Shown: positions 44,694 through 55,699, counted from the first letter of the stretch. The stretch is DNA of 64,000 bases from Agrococcus pavilionensis RW1 (GCF_000400485.1 NZ_ASHR01000014.1:1-64000); one strand, 5' to 3'. Notes: a model not told the origin generated them from the sequence alone. Translations and numbers: made by a program.

Positions 44694-45880
44694 CCCGCTC
44701 GGTCTTCGTCATCAACGCCGGCTCGTCGAGCCTCAAGTACCAGCTCGTCGACGTCGACTCCGGGGTGGCGCTCGCGAGCGGGCTCATCGAGCGCATCGGC
44801 GAGACGTCGAGCGACGCGAAGCACGAGGTGCCGGGTCGCGAGGCCGTGGTCGAGCGGCGCATGATCCCCGACCACGAGAAGGCCTTCGGATGGGTGCTGC
44901 ACCAGTTCACGGAGCACGGGCCCGACCTCGGTGCCGCGCGGCTGCTCGGCATCGGCCACCGCGTCGTGCAGGGCGGCGCGCGCTTCGACCGCGCGGTGCG
45001 CATCGACGACGACGTCGCGCAGCAGATCGACGACCTCGCCCCGCTCGCGCCGCTCCACAACCCCGCGAACCTGCAGGGCATTCGCTCGGCCCGCGCGACG
45101 TTCGCCGGCTACCCGCACGTCGCCGTCTTCGACACGGCCTTCCACCTCACGATCCCGCCCGCCGCGCACCGCTACGCGATCGAGGCGCGCATCGCGGCCG
45201 AGCACCGCGTGCGGAAGTACGGCTTCCACGGCACGAGCCACCAGTTCGTCTCGCGCCGCTTGGCCGAGCTGCTCGAGCGGCCGCTCGAGGACGTCAACTC
45301 GATCGTGCTGCACCTCGGCAACGGGGCCTCGGCGACCGCGGTGCGGGGCGGCCGCAGCGTCGAGACGTCGATGGGCATGACGCCGCTCGCGGGGCTCGTG
45401 ATGGGCACGCGCTCGGGCGACATCGACCCGGGCGTCATCTTCCACCTCCATCGCGTCGCCGGGCTCTCGGTCGACGAGATCGACACCCTGCTCAACAAGC
45501 GCTCGGGACTGCTGGGCCTCACCGGCACCGGCGACATGCGCGACGTGCTGCAGGCGGCCGACGCGGGCATGCCGCGCGCGGTCGAGGCGCTCGAGATCGT
45601 CGGCCACCGGCTGCGCGGCACCGTCGGCGCCTACCTCGCGCACCTCGGCCGCACCGACGCGATCGCCTTCACCGCCGGCATCGGCGAGAACGCCGCGCGG
45701 GTGCGCGAAGTGGCGCTCGAGGGTCTCGAGGGGCTCGGCATCGTGCTCGACCCCGAGCGGAACGCCGGCCGCGGCGAGCGCCGCATCTCGGCCGACGGCT
45801 CGCCGATCGAGGTGTGGGTCGTGCCGACGAACGAGGAGCTCGAGATCGCGCGGCAGGTGGCCGCGCTCGTCGAGCCCTAG
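44690..45880 (+). CDS. ackA: Acetate kinase
   Basis: The 396-residue protein has the ASKHA acetate kinase signatures FVINAGSSSLKYQLVD at the N-terminus, YGFHGTSHQFVS near residue 180, HLGNGASATAV near 207, and MGMTPLAGLVMGTRSGDIDP. It makes ATP from acetyl phosphate, or the reverse. GTG 44690 overlaps the pta stop by 4 nt. A 40-bp double-hairpin tandem repeat follows 33 nt after its stop. Confidence 0.96.
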   Translation: MTRSVFVINAGSSSLKYQLVDVDSGVALASGLIERIGETSSDAKHEVPGREAVVERRMIPDHEKAFGWVLHQFTEHGPDLGAARLLGIGHRVVQGGARFDRAVRIDDDVAQQIDDLAPLAPLHNPANLQGIRSARATFAGYPHVAVFDTAFHLTIPPAAHRYAIEARIAAEHRVRKYGFHGTSHQFVSRRLAELLERPLEDVNSIVLHLGNGASATAVRGGRSVETSMGMTPLAGLVMGTRSGDIDPGVIFHLHRVAGLSVDEIDTLLNKRSGLLGLTGTGDMRDVLQAADAGMPRAVEALEIVGHRLRGTVGAYLAHLGRTDAIAFTAGIGENAARVREVALEGLEGLGIVLDPERNAGRGERRISADGSPIEVWVVPTNEELEIARQVAALVEP

Positions 45881-45913
45881 CCGCCGGCCCCGCGCCGCGC
45901 CGCGCCGCTCGAG

Positions 45914-46016
45914 CGCAGAGTGTCGGCACTCTGTGCTTCGGGGGCGCGAAGATCGCAGAGTGTCGGAACTCTGCGCTTCGGGGGCGCGAAGATCGCAGAG
46001 TGTCGGCACTTTGCGT
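45914..46016. repeat. 40-bp tandem repeat (2.6 copies), two hairpins per unit
   Basis: Units start at 45914, 45954 and 45994. Each begins with cgcagagtg-tcgg-cactctg(t/c)g, a 9-bp hairpin with a TCGG loop. In the first two units cttcg-ggggcg-cgaag follows. The third unit is cut after the first hairpin. It fills the gap between the convergent ackA and cytochrome-b5 fusion genes and may terminate both. Confidence 0.88.
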
Positions 46017-46042
46017 GGAGGTGCGCTGGCGCTCGGGGCCGC

Positions 46043-46828
46043 TCAGCGCTCGGCGAGCTCCCCGATCGCGAACTCGCTCAGCCGCTCGGTCGGGAGCGCC
46101 TGCCCGCCGTGCTGCTCGCCGAAGTCCTCCGACGCATCCGTGCCGCAGATCGCGAGGATGCGGTCAGGCCCGCCGGGGTGCCGCGTCACCCACGACGTGA
46201 CGTCGTAGACGGTGCCCTCGATCGCGACCCAGCACGACGCCGAGTCGTCGTGGTTGGCGACCTCGGCGATCGAGATGTCGTCGTCGGCGTCGTCCCCGTC
46301 ATCGGATGCGCTCGGGGACGCCGAGGCGGACGGCTCGGTTGGGGGAGCGGCGACGCGGTCGGCCCACACGGAGGTCGCGCCGGAATGGCCGGTGAGCACC
46401 GCGATGATGACCGCGCCGAGCGCGACCGTGCCGAGCAGCATCCCGGCCAGCACGCTCATGACGCCGGTCGAGCGGCGGGCGCGAGCGCTCCGGCGCTGCC
46501 ACAGCCACCACGCGAGGGCCGCGACGAAGAGGACCGCGGAGGTCGCGAGCAGCCAGTTGCCGAGCTGCTCGTGCTGGCCGGGGGAGCCGACGCGCGCGGC
46601 GAGCGCCTCGCCCGAGAGCTTCGCGACGAGCGCGCCGACGGTCGCGACGCCGAGGACGCCGACGACCGGCCAGGCGAGCGGGGCGCGCCAGCGCGGCACT
46701 GCGATGAGCACGAGCAGCCCGAGGGCGCCGAGCGGGAGGAGCACGACGGGCACGTGCACCGCGAGCGGATGCAACGGCAGGCCGGCGAACAGGTCGAAGG
46801 GGCTGCCCGATGCGGCGAGCGGATGCAT
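46043..46828 (-). CDS. Membrane cytochrome b5-domain protein (DUF2231-like membrane part)
   Basis: The 261-residue protein has four hydrophobic helices in its first 160 residues (LPLHPLAVHVPVVLLPLGAL, the DUF2231-like start; VGVLGVATVGALVAK; LLATSAVLFVAALAWWLW; and VLAGMLLGTVALGAVIIAVL). An acidic Ser/Asp linker (SASASPSASDDGDDADDD) leads to a C-terminal cytochrome b5-like domain with heme-ligand motif H-P-G-G and a second His in EQHGG. The heme domain probably lies outside the membrane, carrying electrons. ATG 46828 follows TAGCGT by 7 nt, another leaderless start. Confidence 0.82.
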   Translation of the reverse strand: MHPLAASGSPFDLFAGLPLHPLAVHVPVVLLPLGALGLLVLIAVPRWRAPLAWPVVGVLGVATVGALVAKLSGEALAARVGSPGQHEQLGNWLLATSAVLFVAALAWWLWQRRSARARRSTGVMSVLAGMLLGTVALGAVIIAVLTGHSGATSVWADRVAAPPTEPSASASPSASDDGDDADDDISIAEVANHDDSASCWVAIEGTVYDVTSWVTRHPGGPDRILAICGTDASEDFGEQHGGQALPTERLSEFAIGELAER

Positions 46829-46835
46829 GCGGCAC

Positions 46836-46841
46836 ACGCTA
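46836..46841 (-). promoter_or_regulatory. -10 box TAGCGT of the cytochrome-b5 fusion gene
   Basis: On the minus strand TAGCGT, then gtgccgc, then ATG 46828: the leaderless spacing of 7 nt. Confidence 0.55.
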
Positions 46842-46890
46842 CAGCCGCCCGCAGGCCTCGCCCCCTCCATCGCCCCGCGCTCGAGCGCGC

Positions 46891-46896
46891 TACGAT
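46891..46896 (+). promoter_or_regulatory. -10 box TACGAT of the SRP RNA gene
   Basis: TACGAT is followed by 7 nt and the first G of the SRP RNA near 46903. Confidence 0.5.
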
Positions 46897-46902
46897 GGAG
46901 GC

Positions 46903-46990
46903 GGCTCCCCGCGTGGCGCCATCCAGGCCAACTCCCCCAGGTCGGAGACGAAGCAAGGGCAACCGGGCTCTGGCGGGTGCGCGGGGAGTC
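46903..46990 (+). ncRNA. ffs: Signal recognition particle RNA, small bacterial type (4.5S)
   Basis: The RNA has paired ends gctccccgcg (46904-46913) and gcgcggggag (46979-46988). It also has the conserved domain IV core ccaggtcggagacgaagca (46937-46955), the Ffh-binding loop. The position just upstream of dnaX is the usual one in actinobacteria. It works with Ffh to target membrane and secreted proteins. The ends are estimated to within a few bases. Confidence 0.9.
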
Positions 46991-47047
46991 CTTCATGTCC
47001 GGACACCGATGCCGGCCACCCCGGCTCGGCGAGTCACCGGCGGGAAG

Positions 47048-47053
47048 TAGCCT
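47048..47053 (+). promoter_or_regulatory. -10 box TAGCCT of dnaX (leaderless)
   Basis: TAGCCT ends 7 nt before ATG 47061. Confidence 0.55.
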
Positions 47054-47060
47054 GGATCCC

Positions 47061-49301
47061 ATGGTCGCCGCCCTCTACCGCCGCTATCGGCCGGAGTCGT
47101 TCTCCGAGCTCATCGGGCAGGCGCACGTGACCGATCCGCTCCGCACCGCGCTGCGCGCGGACCGCGTCAATCACGCCTACCTCTTCTCGGGCCCGCGCGG
47201 CTGCGGCAAGACGACGAGCGCCCGCATCCTCGCGCGCTGCCTCAACTGCGCCGAGGGGCCGACCCCCGAGCCGTGCGGCAAGTGCGACTCGTGCATCGAG
47301 CTCGGCCGTGACGGCGGCGGCTCGCTCGACGTCGTCGAGATCGACGCGGCGAGCCACGGCGGCGTCGACGACGCCCGCGACCTGCGCGAGCGCGCGACCT
47401 TCGCCCCGAGCCGCGACCGCTACAAGGTCTTCATCATCGACGAGGCCCACATGGTGACCTCCGGCGGCTTCAACGCGCTGCTGAAGATCGTCGAGGAGCC
47501 GCCCGAGCACATCAAGTTCATCTTCGCGACGACCGAGCCCGAGAAGGTCATCGGCACGATCCGCTCGCGCACGCACCACTATCCGTTCCGCCTCATCGCG
47601 CCCGCGCCCATGCTCGAGTACGTGCAGCAGCTGTGCGCCGAGGAGGGCGTCGAGGCCGACCCCGGCGTGCTGCCGCTCGTCGTGCGCGCCGGCGGCGGCT
47701 CCGCGCGCGACACCCTCAGCCTGCTCGACCAGCTCATCGCCGGCTCCGACGGGCCCGTCACCTACGCGCACGCGGTCGCCCTGCTCGGCTTCACGCACGG
47801 CGAGCTGCTCGACGAGATCGTCGCGGCGCTCTCGGCGACGGATGCGGCGAGCCTGTTCGCGTCGATCAATCGCGTCGTGCAGTCGGGCCAGGACCCCCGC
47901 CGCTTCGTCGAGGACCTCCTCGAGCGGCTCCGCGACCTCATCGTCGCGCGCGCCGCGAAGGACCCGGCGGCGATCCTGCACGGCGTGCCGGCCGAGGAGC
48001 TCGAGACGCTCGTCGCGCAAGCGCGCGGCTTCGGCGGCGCGGAGCTCTCGCGCGCGGCCGACATCGTCGCGAAGTCGCTCACCGACATGGCCGGCGCCAC
48101 GAGCCCCAGGCTCCACCTCGAGCTCATGGCCGCGCGGCTGCTCGTCCCCGAGTCGGGCGACCCGGAGGTCGGGACGATCGCGCGCGTCGAGCGCATCGAG
48201 CAGCGCCTCGACGGCGCGGCGCCCGGGCCCGCCGCATCGGCGCCGACTGCCTCCGCGCCACCCGCGCCCGCATCAGTCGGGACCGCACCTGCGACCCCGG
48301 CCGCTGCTCCCGTGACATCCGCGCCCGCTCCGGTGAAGTCGGCTCCCGCCTCGGCGCCGCCTGCGGAGTCCGCTCCGACAGCAGCCGCCGCTCCTGTGCC
48401 CGCTCCCGCCCGGGAGTCGGCCACGCGAGCCGAAGCGGATCCGATCCCGGCGAGCGGACCCCGGATCTCGGGTCCTGTTGCCGGAACGGGGTCCGCGAAG
48501 GCAGACCAGGCTCCAGCGCCGGCGACGCCGCCCGTGGCGGCCCCGGCCGAGCCGATCACCTTCCAGCAGCTGCGCGACTCGTGGGACGAGGTGCTGCAGA
48601 AGCTCGCCGACCAGCAGCGCTCCGCGTGGATGGTCGCGACCGCGATCACGCCGAAGGAGCTTCGACCGGGCGACGTCCTCGTGCTCGGGTTCCAGTCCGA
48701 GGCAGACATCCAGCACTTCCGCGAGTCGCAGCCCGGCAAGCCGAGCGTCGCAGACCTGCTCCGGGCGGCGATCAAGTCGCTGCTCGGCATCGAGGTGAAG
48801 TACATCGCCCGCGCGGAGGCCAGCCCGCGCGCCGCGAAGGAGCGGCCCGCCGACGCCGGCGACGACGTGCACCGAGGCGCGCCGCCCGCCGCCCCGCCCG
48901 CGCGCGCCGCGGCGCCCGAGCGGGCCAGGGCATCCGCCCCCGCACCGACCGCGACGGCAGCGCCCGGCCCGGTGACCGGCTGGGCGGTCGCGGCGATCCC
49001 GAGCGATGCCGAGGCGCCGCCGGAGGACCTGCCCGAGCAGCCGCTGCCCGACGAGCCCGAGCCCGACCCGTTCTCGTTCGTGTCGGCACCCGAGGCCCCG
49101 GCGCCCGCGATGCCGGCACCGGTCGGCGAGGAGCGGCCCGCGCCGACCGGCCCATCGCTCGCCGAGCTCGCCCGCTCGGCGCCCGCGCCCGAGCCGGCGC
49201 TCAGCGCATCGCAAGTCGCGCGCTACGGGGAGGCCGTGGTGCGGGAGGAGCTCGGAGCTGAGCTCATCGAGGAGCGCCCGCGGGTGCGAGGGGAGCGCTA
49301 G
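47061..49301 (+). CDS. dnaX: DNA polymerase III subunit gamma/tau
   Basis: The 746-residue protein has the clamp-loader AAA+ domain: LYRRYRPESFSELIGQAHV, Walker A GPRGCGKTT, the four-Cys zinc module (CLNCAEG...CGKCDSC), Walker B IIDEAHM and sensor-1 FIFATTEPEKV. A long Pro/Ala-rich linker (about 390-500) and a C-terminal tau-like domain with another low-complexity segment follow. It loads the beta clamp. ATG 47061 is preceded by a leaderless promoter; the much longer upstream reading crosses the SRP RNA. No slippery A/T-rich frameshift site was noticed. recR starts 3 nt after the stop. Confidence 0.96.
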   Translation: MVAALYRRYRPESFSELIGQAHVTDPLRTALRADRVNHAYLFSGPRGCGKTTSARILARCLNCAEGPTPEPCGKCDSCIELGRDGGGSLDVVEIDAASHGGVDDARDLRERATFAPSRDRYKVFIIDEAHMVTSGGFNALLKIVEEPPEHIKFIFATTEPEKVIGTIRSRTHHYPFRLIAPAPMLEYVQQLCAEEGVEADPGVLPLVVRAGGGSARDTLSLLDQLIAGSDGPVTYAHAVALLGFTHGELLDEIVAALSATDAASLFASINRVVQSGQDPRRFVEDLLERLRDLIVARAAKDPAAILHGVPAEELETLVAQARGFGGAELSRAADIVAKSLTDMAGATSPRLHLELMAARLLVPESGDPEVGTIARVERIEQRLDGAAPGPAASAPTASAPPAPASVGTAPATPAAAPVTSAPAPVKSAPASAPPAESAPTAAAAPVPAPARESATRAEADPIPASGPRISGPVAGTGSAKADQAPAPATPPVAAPAEPITFQQLRDSWDEVLQKLADQQRSAWMVATAITPKELRPGDVLVLGFQSEADIQHFRESQPGKPSVADLLRAAIKSLLGIEVKYIARAEASPRAAKERPADAGDDVHRGAPPAAPPARAAAPERARASAPAPTATAAPGPVTGWAVAAIPSDAEAPPEDLPEQPLPDEPEPDPFSFVSAPEAPAPAMPAPVGEERPAPTGPSLAELARSAPAPEPALSASQVARYGEAVVREELGAELIEERPRVRGER

Positions 49302-49304
49302 CGC

Positions 49305-49904
49305 GTGTACGACGGCATCGTCCAGGACCTCATCGACGAGCTCGGCCGGCTCCCGGGCGTCGGCCCGAAGTCGGCGCAGCGCATCGCGTTCCACATCATC
49401 CAGACCGAGTCGTTCGACGTCGACCGGCTCGCGACGATCCTGCAGACCGTGCGGCAGCGCGTGCGCTTCTGCGTCGTGTGCGGCAACATCGGCGAGGAGG
49501 AGCGGTGCGCGATCTGCCGCGACCCGCGCCGCGTGCCCACGACGATCTGCGTCGTCGAGGAGCCGAAGGACGTCGTCGCGATCGAGCGCACCCGCGAGTA
49601 CCGCGGGCTCTACCACGTGCTCGGCGGCGCGCTGAACCCCATGCAGGGCGTCGGTCCCGACCAGCTGCGCGTCGCCTCGCTCATGACCCGGCTGCAGGAC
49701 GCCTCGGTCGAGGAGGTCATCATCGCCACCGACCCCAATGTCGAGGGCGAGGCCACCGCGACCTACCTCATCCGCACGCTCCTGCCGCTCGGCGTGCGGG
49801 TGTCGCGGCTCGCGAGCGGGCTGCCGGTCGGCGGCGACCTCGAGTTCGCCGACGAGATGACGCTCGGCCGCGCCTTCGAGGGGCGCCGCACCGTCGAGCG
49901 CTGA
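49305..49904 (+). CDS. recR: Recombination mediator protein RecR
   Basis: The 199-residue protein has the RecR order: helix-hairpin-helix ([15 protein letters not shown]), a C4 zinc finger (Cys56, Cys59, Cys68, Cys71), Toprim ([15 protein letters not shown]) and a C-terminal G-G-D-L-E-F-A-D motif. With RecF/RecO it loads RecA on gaps. GTG 49305 starts 3 nt after the dnaX stop, so both are co-transcribed, the common dnaX-recR arrangement. Confidence 0.96.
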   Translation: MYDGIVQDLIDELGRLPGVGPKSAQRIAFHIIQTESFDVDRLATILQTVRQRVRFCVVCGNIGEEERCAICRDPRRVPTTICVVEEPKDVVAIERTREYRGLYHVLGGALNPMQGVGPDQLRVASLMTRLQDASVEEVIIATDPNVEGEATATYLIRTLLPLGVRVSRLASGLPVGGDLEFADEMTLGRAFEGRRTVER

Positions 49905-52319
<2,415 letters not shown>

Positions 52320-52320
52320 C

Positions 52321-52346
52321 GGGGCGCGGGCCGGAGCCCGCGCCCC
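52321..52346. terminator. Bidirectional terminator hairpin after asd
   Basis: A perfect 11-bp stem ggggcgcgggc (52321-52331) / gcccgcgcccc (52336-52346) with a CGGA loop fills the 32-bp gap between convergent genes. Confidence 0.75.
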
Positions 52347-52351
52347 GCGCG

Positions 52352-52720
52352 TCAGAGCGGGTTCTGCGGGCCGTCGACCGGCTCGTCGCCGGACTCGCCG
52401 TCGGCCTGCGGCCCGCCCGCGTGCGGGTCGGTCGACACGTCGACCCACTCGCTCGCGAAGTCGCCGCCGCCGCCCGAGTGCGACGCGGCGTCCGCCGTGC
52501 TTCCGTGCGCCGGCTCGTCGCGGGCGGGCTCGGTCTGTGCGGAACCGAAGTCGGCGCCGTCGCCGCCCTTCGCACCCGTGACGCGGTGCCGCGCCTCCGC
52601 CGCCTTCTCGCCGAGCGCGCGGCCCGCGCCCTGCGTCGACTCGCCCAGCTGCGATGCCGTGCCCTTGACCCACTCGGCCGCCTCGCCGAGCCGGCCCTTC
52701 GCCTCATCCAGGATCCCCAT
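52352..52720 (-). CDS. Small hydrophilic protein of unknown function
   Basis: The 122-residue protein begins with an amphipathic helical stretch (MGILDEAKGRLGEAAEWVKG...LGEKAAEARHRV), reminiscent of CsbD-like or Rv0909-type small stress/antitoxin-like proteins. It then becomes Gly/Asp/Ser-rich and disordered (SHSGGGGDF, DPHAGGPQADGESGDEP). It has no membrane segment or signal peptide. ATG 52720 has gagagggg upstream. It is divergent from mqo. I do not recognise a family with confidence. Confidence 0.6.
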   Translation of the reverse strand: MGILDEAKGRLGEAAEWVKGTASQLGESTQGAGRALGEKAAEARHRVTGAKGGDGADFGSAQTEPARDEPAHGSTADAASHSGGGGDFASEWVDVSTDPHAGGPQADGESGDEPVDGPQNPL

Positions 52721-52811
52721 GTCGGGCCCCTCTCGTCGTCGGATGGCTCAGGCTAGACCCAGGATGCTGGACGCCAGCACGGCGTGCGGCGTGCTTCATG
52801 GGCGAACGTCC

Positions 52812-52817
52812 TAGAAT
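52812..52817 (+). promoter_or_regulatory. -10 box TAGAAT of mqo (leaderless)
   Basis: TAGAAT, the best match to TATAAT in the window, ends 6 nt before GTG 52824. Confidence 0.6.
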
Positions 52818-52823
52818 CTCGGT

Positions 52824-54344
52824 GTGACCAAGACCATCGACGTCGCCCTGATCGGCGGAGGCATCATGAGCGCCACGCTCGGTGCCGTCCTCCACCGCCT
52901 CGAGCCCTCCTGGAGGATCGAGGTGTTCGAGCGACTGCCCAAGGTCGGCATGGAGTCCTCCGACCCGTGGAACAACGCCGGCACCGGTCACGCCGCGCTC
53001 TGCGAGCTCAACTACATGCCCGAGGGCCCCGACGGCTCGATGACCGCCGCGAAGGCGATCGACATCAACGAGCAGTTCCAGCTCTCCCGCCAGCTGTGGG
53101 CGTCGTTCGTCGAGGACGGCACGCTGCCCGACCCCAAGGGCTTCATCTCGCCCACGCCGCACATGACCTTCGTGTGGGGCGACGCGAACGTCGACTACCT
53201 GCGCCGCCGCTGGGAGCTGCTGAAGGACGAGCCGCTCTTCCGCGGCATCGAGTACTCCGAGGACCCGGAGGTCATCCGCGAGTGGGCGCCCACGCTCATC
53301 CCCGGCCGCAAGAAGTCGCAGCGCATCGCCGCGACGCGCTCGACCGACGGCACCGACGTCGACTTCGGTGCGCTCACGCGGATGCTGTTCGCGGGCCTCG
53401 TCGCGGACGGCGCGAAGGTCTACACCGACACGACCGTCACGGGGCTCAAGCGCCGCTCCGACGGGTTGTGGCGCCTCAAGCTGCGCCACGAGGTGGGGCA
53501 GAACAGCACCGAGATCCACGCGCGCTTCGTCTTCGTCGGCGGCGGCGGCGGTGCGCTCAAGCTGCTGCAGAAGTCGCGCATCCCGGAGGCGAAGGGCTTC
53601 GCGGGCTTCCCGATCACGGGCGCGTTCCTGCGCACCGACAACCCCGAGGTCGTCGCGCGCCACAACGCGAAGGTCTACGGCAAGGCGAGCGTCGGCGCTC
53701 CGCCGATGTCGGTGCCGCACCTCGACACCCGCGTCGTCGACGGCGAGGCGAGCCTGCTCTTCGGTCCCTACGCCGGCTGGAGCCCGAAGTACCTCAAGAC
53801 CGGCTCCTACACCGACATGTTCGAGACCATCAAGGGCCACAACCTCTACCCGATGGTGCGCGCCGGTCTCGCGAACCTCGACCTCGTCGGCTACCTCATG
53901 GGCGAGGTGTTCGCGAGCCGCTCGCAGCGCCTCGAGGCGCTGCGCGAGTTCATGCCCAACGCGAAGGACGAGGACTGGCGCCTCATCACGGCCGGCCAGC
54001 GGGTGCAGGTCATGAAGAAGGACCCGGAGAAGGGCGGCGTGCTGCAGTTCGGCACCGAGGTCGTCACGGGCGCCGACGGCACGATCGCCGGCCTCCTCGG
54101 CGCCTCGCCGGGCGCCTCCACCGCCGTGCACATCATGCTGACGATCTTCGAGCGCTGCTTCCCCGAGCGCCTGCCCGAGTGGCGCCCCAAGATCCAGCAG
54201 CTCATCCCGAGCTACGGGACCAAGCTCAACGACGACCCCGAGGCCGCGCGCGAGGCGCTGGAGCGCACCGCGCGCGTGCTGCGGCTCGTCGACACGCCGA
54301 GCGCCGAGCTCGAGGCCGCCGGCGCATCCAACGCCATCGCCTGA
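52824..54344 (+). CDS. mqo: Malate:quinone oxidoreductase
   Basis: The 506-residue protein has the Mqo FAD-binding start DVALIGGGIMSATLGAVLH, WNNAGTGHAALCELNYMP, and GASPGASTAVHIML near the C-terminus. It oxidises malate to oxaloacetate and passes electrons to membrane quinones, complementing or replacing malate dehydrogenase. GTG 52824 fits a leaderless start. A LuxR-type regulator and tdk follow closely on the same strand. Confidence 0.96.
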   Translation: MTKTIDVALIGGGIMSATLGAVLHRLEPSWRIEVFERLPKVGMESSDPWNNAGTGHAALCELNYMPEGPDGSMTAAKAIDINEQFQLSRQLWASFVEDGTLPDPKGFISPTPHMTFVWGDANVDYLRRRWELLKDEPLFRGIEYSEDPEVIREWAPTLIPGRKKSQRIAATRSTDGTDVDFGALTRMLFAGLVADGAKVYTDTTVTGLKRRSDGLWRLKLRHEVGQNSTEIHARFVFVGGGGGALKLLQKSRIPEAKGFAGFPITGAFLRTDNPEVVARHNAKVYGKASVGAPPMSVPHLDTRVVDGEASLLFGPYAGWSPKYLKTGSYTDMFETIKGHNLYPMVRAGLANLDLVGYLMGEVFASRSQRLEALREFMPNAKDEDWRLITAGQRVQVMKKDPEKGGVLQFGTEVVTGADGTIAGLLGASPGASTAVHIMLTIFERCFPERLPEWRPKIQQLIPSYGTKLNDDPEAAREALERTARVLRLVDTPSAELEAAGASNAIA

Positions 54345-54354
54345 CAGGACCACC

Positions 54355-54975
54355 ATGACCAGCACCGGCGCGCCTCCCCAGCGGCGCAAGGTCAGCGTCG
54401 TCGCCCCGCCGACGACCGCTGCGGCGCTGCGTGCCGCGATCGCGGCCGAGCCCCGGCTCGAGCTCGTCGCCACCGCCGAGCGCTTCGTCGACCTCGTGCG
54501 CGCGAAGGAGTTCCCCGGCGACGTCGTGCTCCTGGTCGAGCCCGCCGGTGCCCCCGTGCTCGCCCACGCGCGCACGGCGATCACCGCCGGGGCCGCCGTC
54601 GTCGTCCACGGCGAGGCGGACCCGGCGCTCCGCGAGTCGCTCGAGGCCGCCGGCGCTGTCGTGCTGGGGGAGGACCCGTCCCCTGCCGAGGCCGTGCGCT
54701 CATGCGCCGAGCTCGACCGCACCAGCCGCAGGCGCCGCCCGCGCGCCGTCGACCCGGCCGATCGCCGCCCGCGCCTCTCGCACAGCGAGCGCCGCGCCCT
54801 CGCGCACTACGTGCAGGGCCACTCGACCGTGCAGGTCGCCGCCGAGATGGGCGTCGGCTACGAGACGGCCAAGACGTTCCTCCGCCGGGTGCGCGCGAAG
54901 TACGCCGCGATGGACCGCCCGGCAGGCAAGCGCGCCGAGCTCATCTCGCGCGCCGAAGAGGACGGCATCCTCTAG
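54355..54975 (+). CDS. LuxR-type regulator with degenerate receiver-like N-terminus
   Basis: The 206-residue protein ends with a GerE/LuxR helix-turn-helix (LSHSERRALAHYVQGHSTVQ...VGYETAKTFLRRVRAKYAAM, about residues 140-200). The first 120 residues alternate strand- and helix-like patterns as in a receiver (VSVVAPPTTAAALRAAI, VVLLVEPAGAPVLAHA). The acidic pair and phospho-acceptor Asp are missing (VVLLVEPAG). It may be an atypical, phosphorylation-independent regulator. It starts 10 nt after mqo and ends 2 nt before tdk, so one transcript is likely. Targets unknown. Confidence 0.75.
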   Translation: MTSTGAPPQRRKVSVVAPPTTAAALRAAIAAEPRLELVATAERFVDLVRAKEFPGDVVLLVEPAGAPVLAHARTAITAGAAVVVHGEADPALRESLEAAGAVVLGEDPSPAEAVRSCAELDRTSRRRRPRAVDPADRRPRLSHSERRALAHYVQGHSTVQVAAEMGVGYETAKTFLRRVRAKYAAMDRPAGKRAELISRAEEDGIL

Positions 54976-54977
54976 GG

Positions 54978-55586
54978 GTGGCGAAGCTCTACTTCCGGTA
55001 CGGGGCGATGAACTCCGGCAAGTCCACCGGCCTGCTGCAGGCCGCGTTCAACTACGAGGAGCGCGGCCAGCGCGTGCTGCTCGCGAAGCCCGCGACCGAC
55101 ACGAAGGGCGCGCGCGAGATCGTCTCGCGGCTCGGCGTGACGCGCGAGGTCGACTTCCTCGTCGCGCACGACGAGTCGGTGATGGATGCGTTCGACGCCG
55201 CGGCCGCGCAGGACGACGCCCACGTCGCGTGCCTGCTCGTCGACGAGGCGCAGTTCTTCCGCCCCGAGCAGGTCGACGAGCTGCTGCGCATCGCCGTCGA
55301 ACGCGGCGTGCCGGTGCTCGCCTACGGCATCCGCACCGACTTCCTCACGCGCGCGTTCCCCGGTTCGGCCCGGCTGCTCGAGCTCGCGCACTCGCTCGAG
55401 GAGCTCAAGACCATCTGCCGCTGCGGCCGCAAGGCGCTGTTCAACGGCCGCAAGGTGGGGGAGCGGTTCGTCTTCGACGGCGACCAGGTCGCGATCGACG
55501 GCGAGACCGTCACCTACGAGTCGCTCTGCGCGACGTGCTACCTCGAGGAGTCGGGCGGGCGGCTCGGGGCTGCTGCCCCTCGTTGA
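54978..55586 (+). CDS. tdk: Thymidine kinase
   Basis: The 202-residue protein has Walker A GAMNSGKST near the N-terminus, Walker B LLVDEAQFF, lasso segment GRKALFNGRKVGERFV, and a zinc site with C-R-C and C-A-T-C. It phosphorylates thymidine in the salvage pathway. GTG 54978 begins 2 nt after the regulator stop. Upstream in-frame codons lie inside that gene. The gap after it is rich in repeats. Confidence 0.93.
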   Translation: MAKLYFRYGAMNSGKSTGLLQAAFNYEERGQRVLLAKPATDTKGAREIVSRLGVTREVDFLVAHDESVMDAFDAAAAQDDAHVACLLVDEAQFFRPEQVDELLRIAVERGVPVLAYGIRTDFLTRAFPGSARLLELAHSLEELKTICRCGRKALFNGRKVGERFVFDGDQVAIDGETVTYESLCATCYLEESGGRLGAAAPR

Positions 55587-55610
55587 GCGGCGGTCCAGCC
55601 TCACCCGCTC

Positions 55611-55643
55611 GTCGAGTAGCTGCCGGAGGCGGCGTATCGAGAC
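55611..55643. repeat. Single copy of the 31-bp palindromic element (33-bp variant)
   Basis: Arms GTCGAGTA and GTATCGAGAC, inner stem gctgcc-gga-ggcggc. It has the same orientation as the copies at 60166 and 60256. It follows tdk by 24 nt. Confidence 0.8.
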
Positions 55644-55676
55644 GTCGTCGCGGCGACAGCGAGTCCGTGGTCGGGT

Positions 55677-55699
55677 CCGGCGGAGCGGTGCTCCGCCGG
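55677..55699. repeat. 10-bp perfect hairpin with GGT loop
   Basis: ccggcggagc (55677-55686) pairs with gctccgccgg (55690-55699). It lies in the noncoding gap 55587-55859. Confidence 0.7.

Noticed and set aside
45914-46016. CRISPR array
   Set aside because: The period is 40 with no variable spacers; the units are adjacent hairpins and no cas genes are present.
46829-47062. N-terminal extension of the cytochrome-b5 fusion gene
   Set aside because: It would be antisense to the SRP RNA, and a leaderless promoter fits the ATG at 46828.
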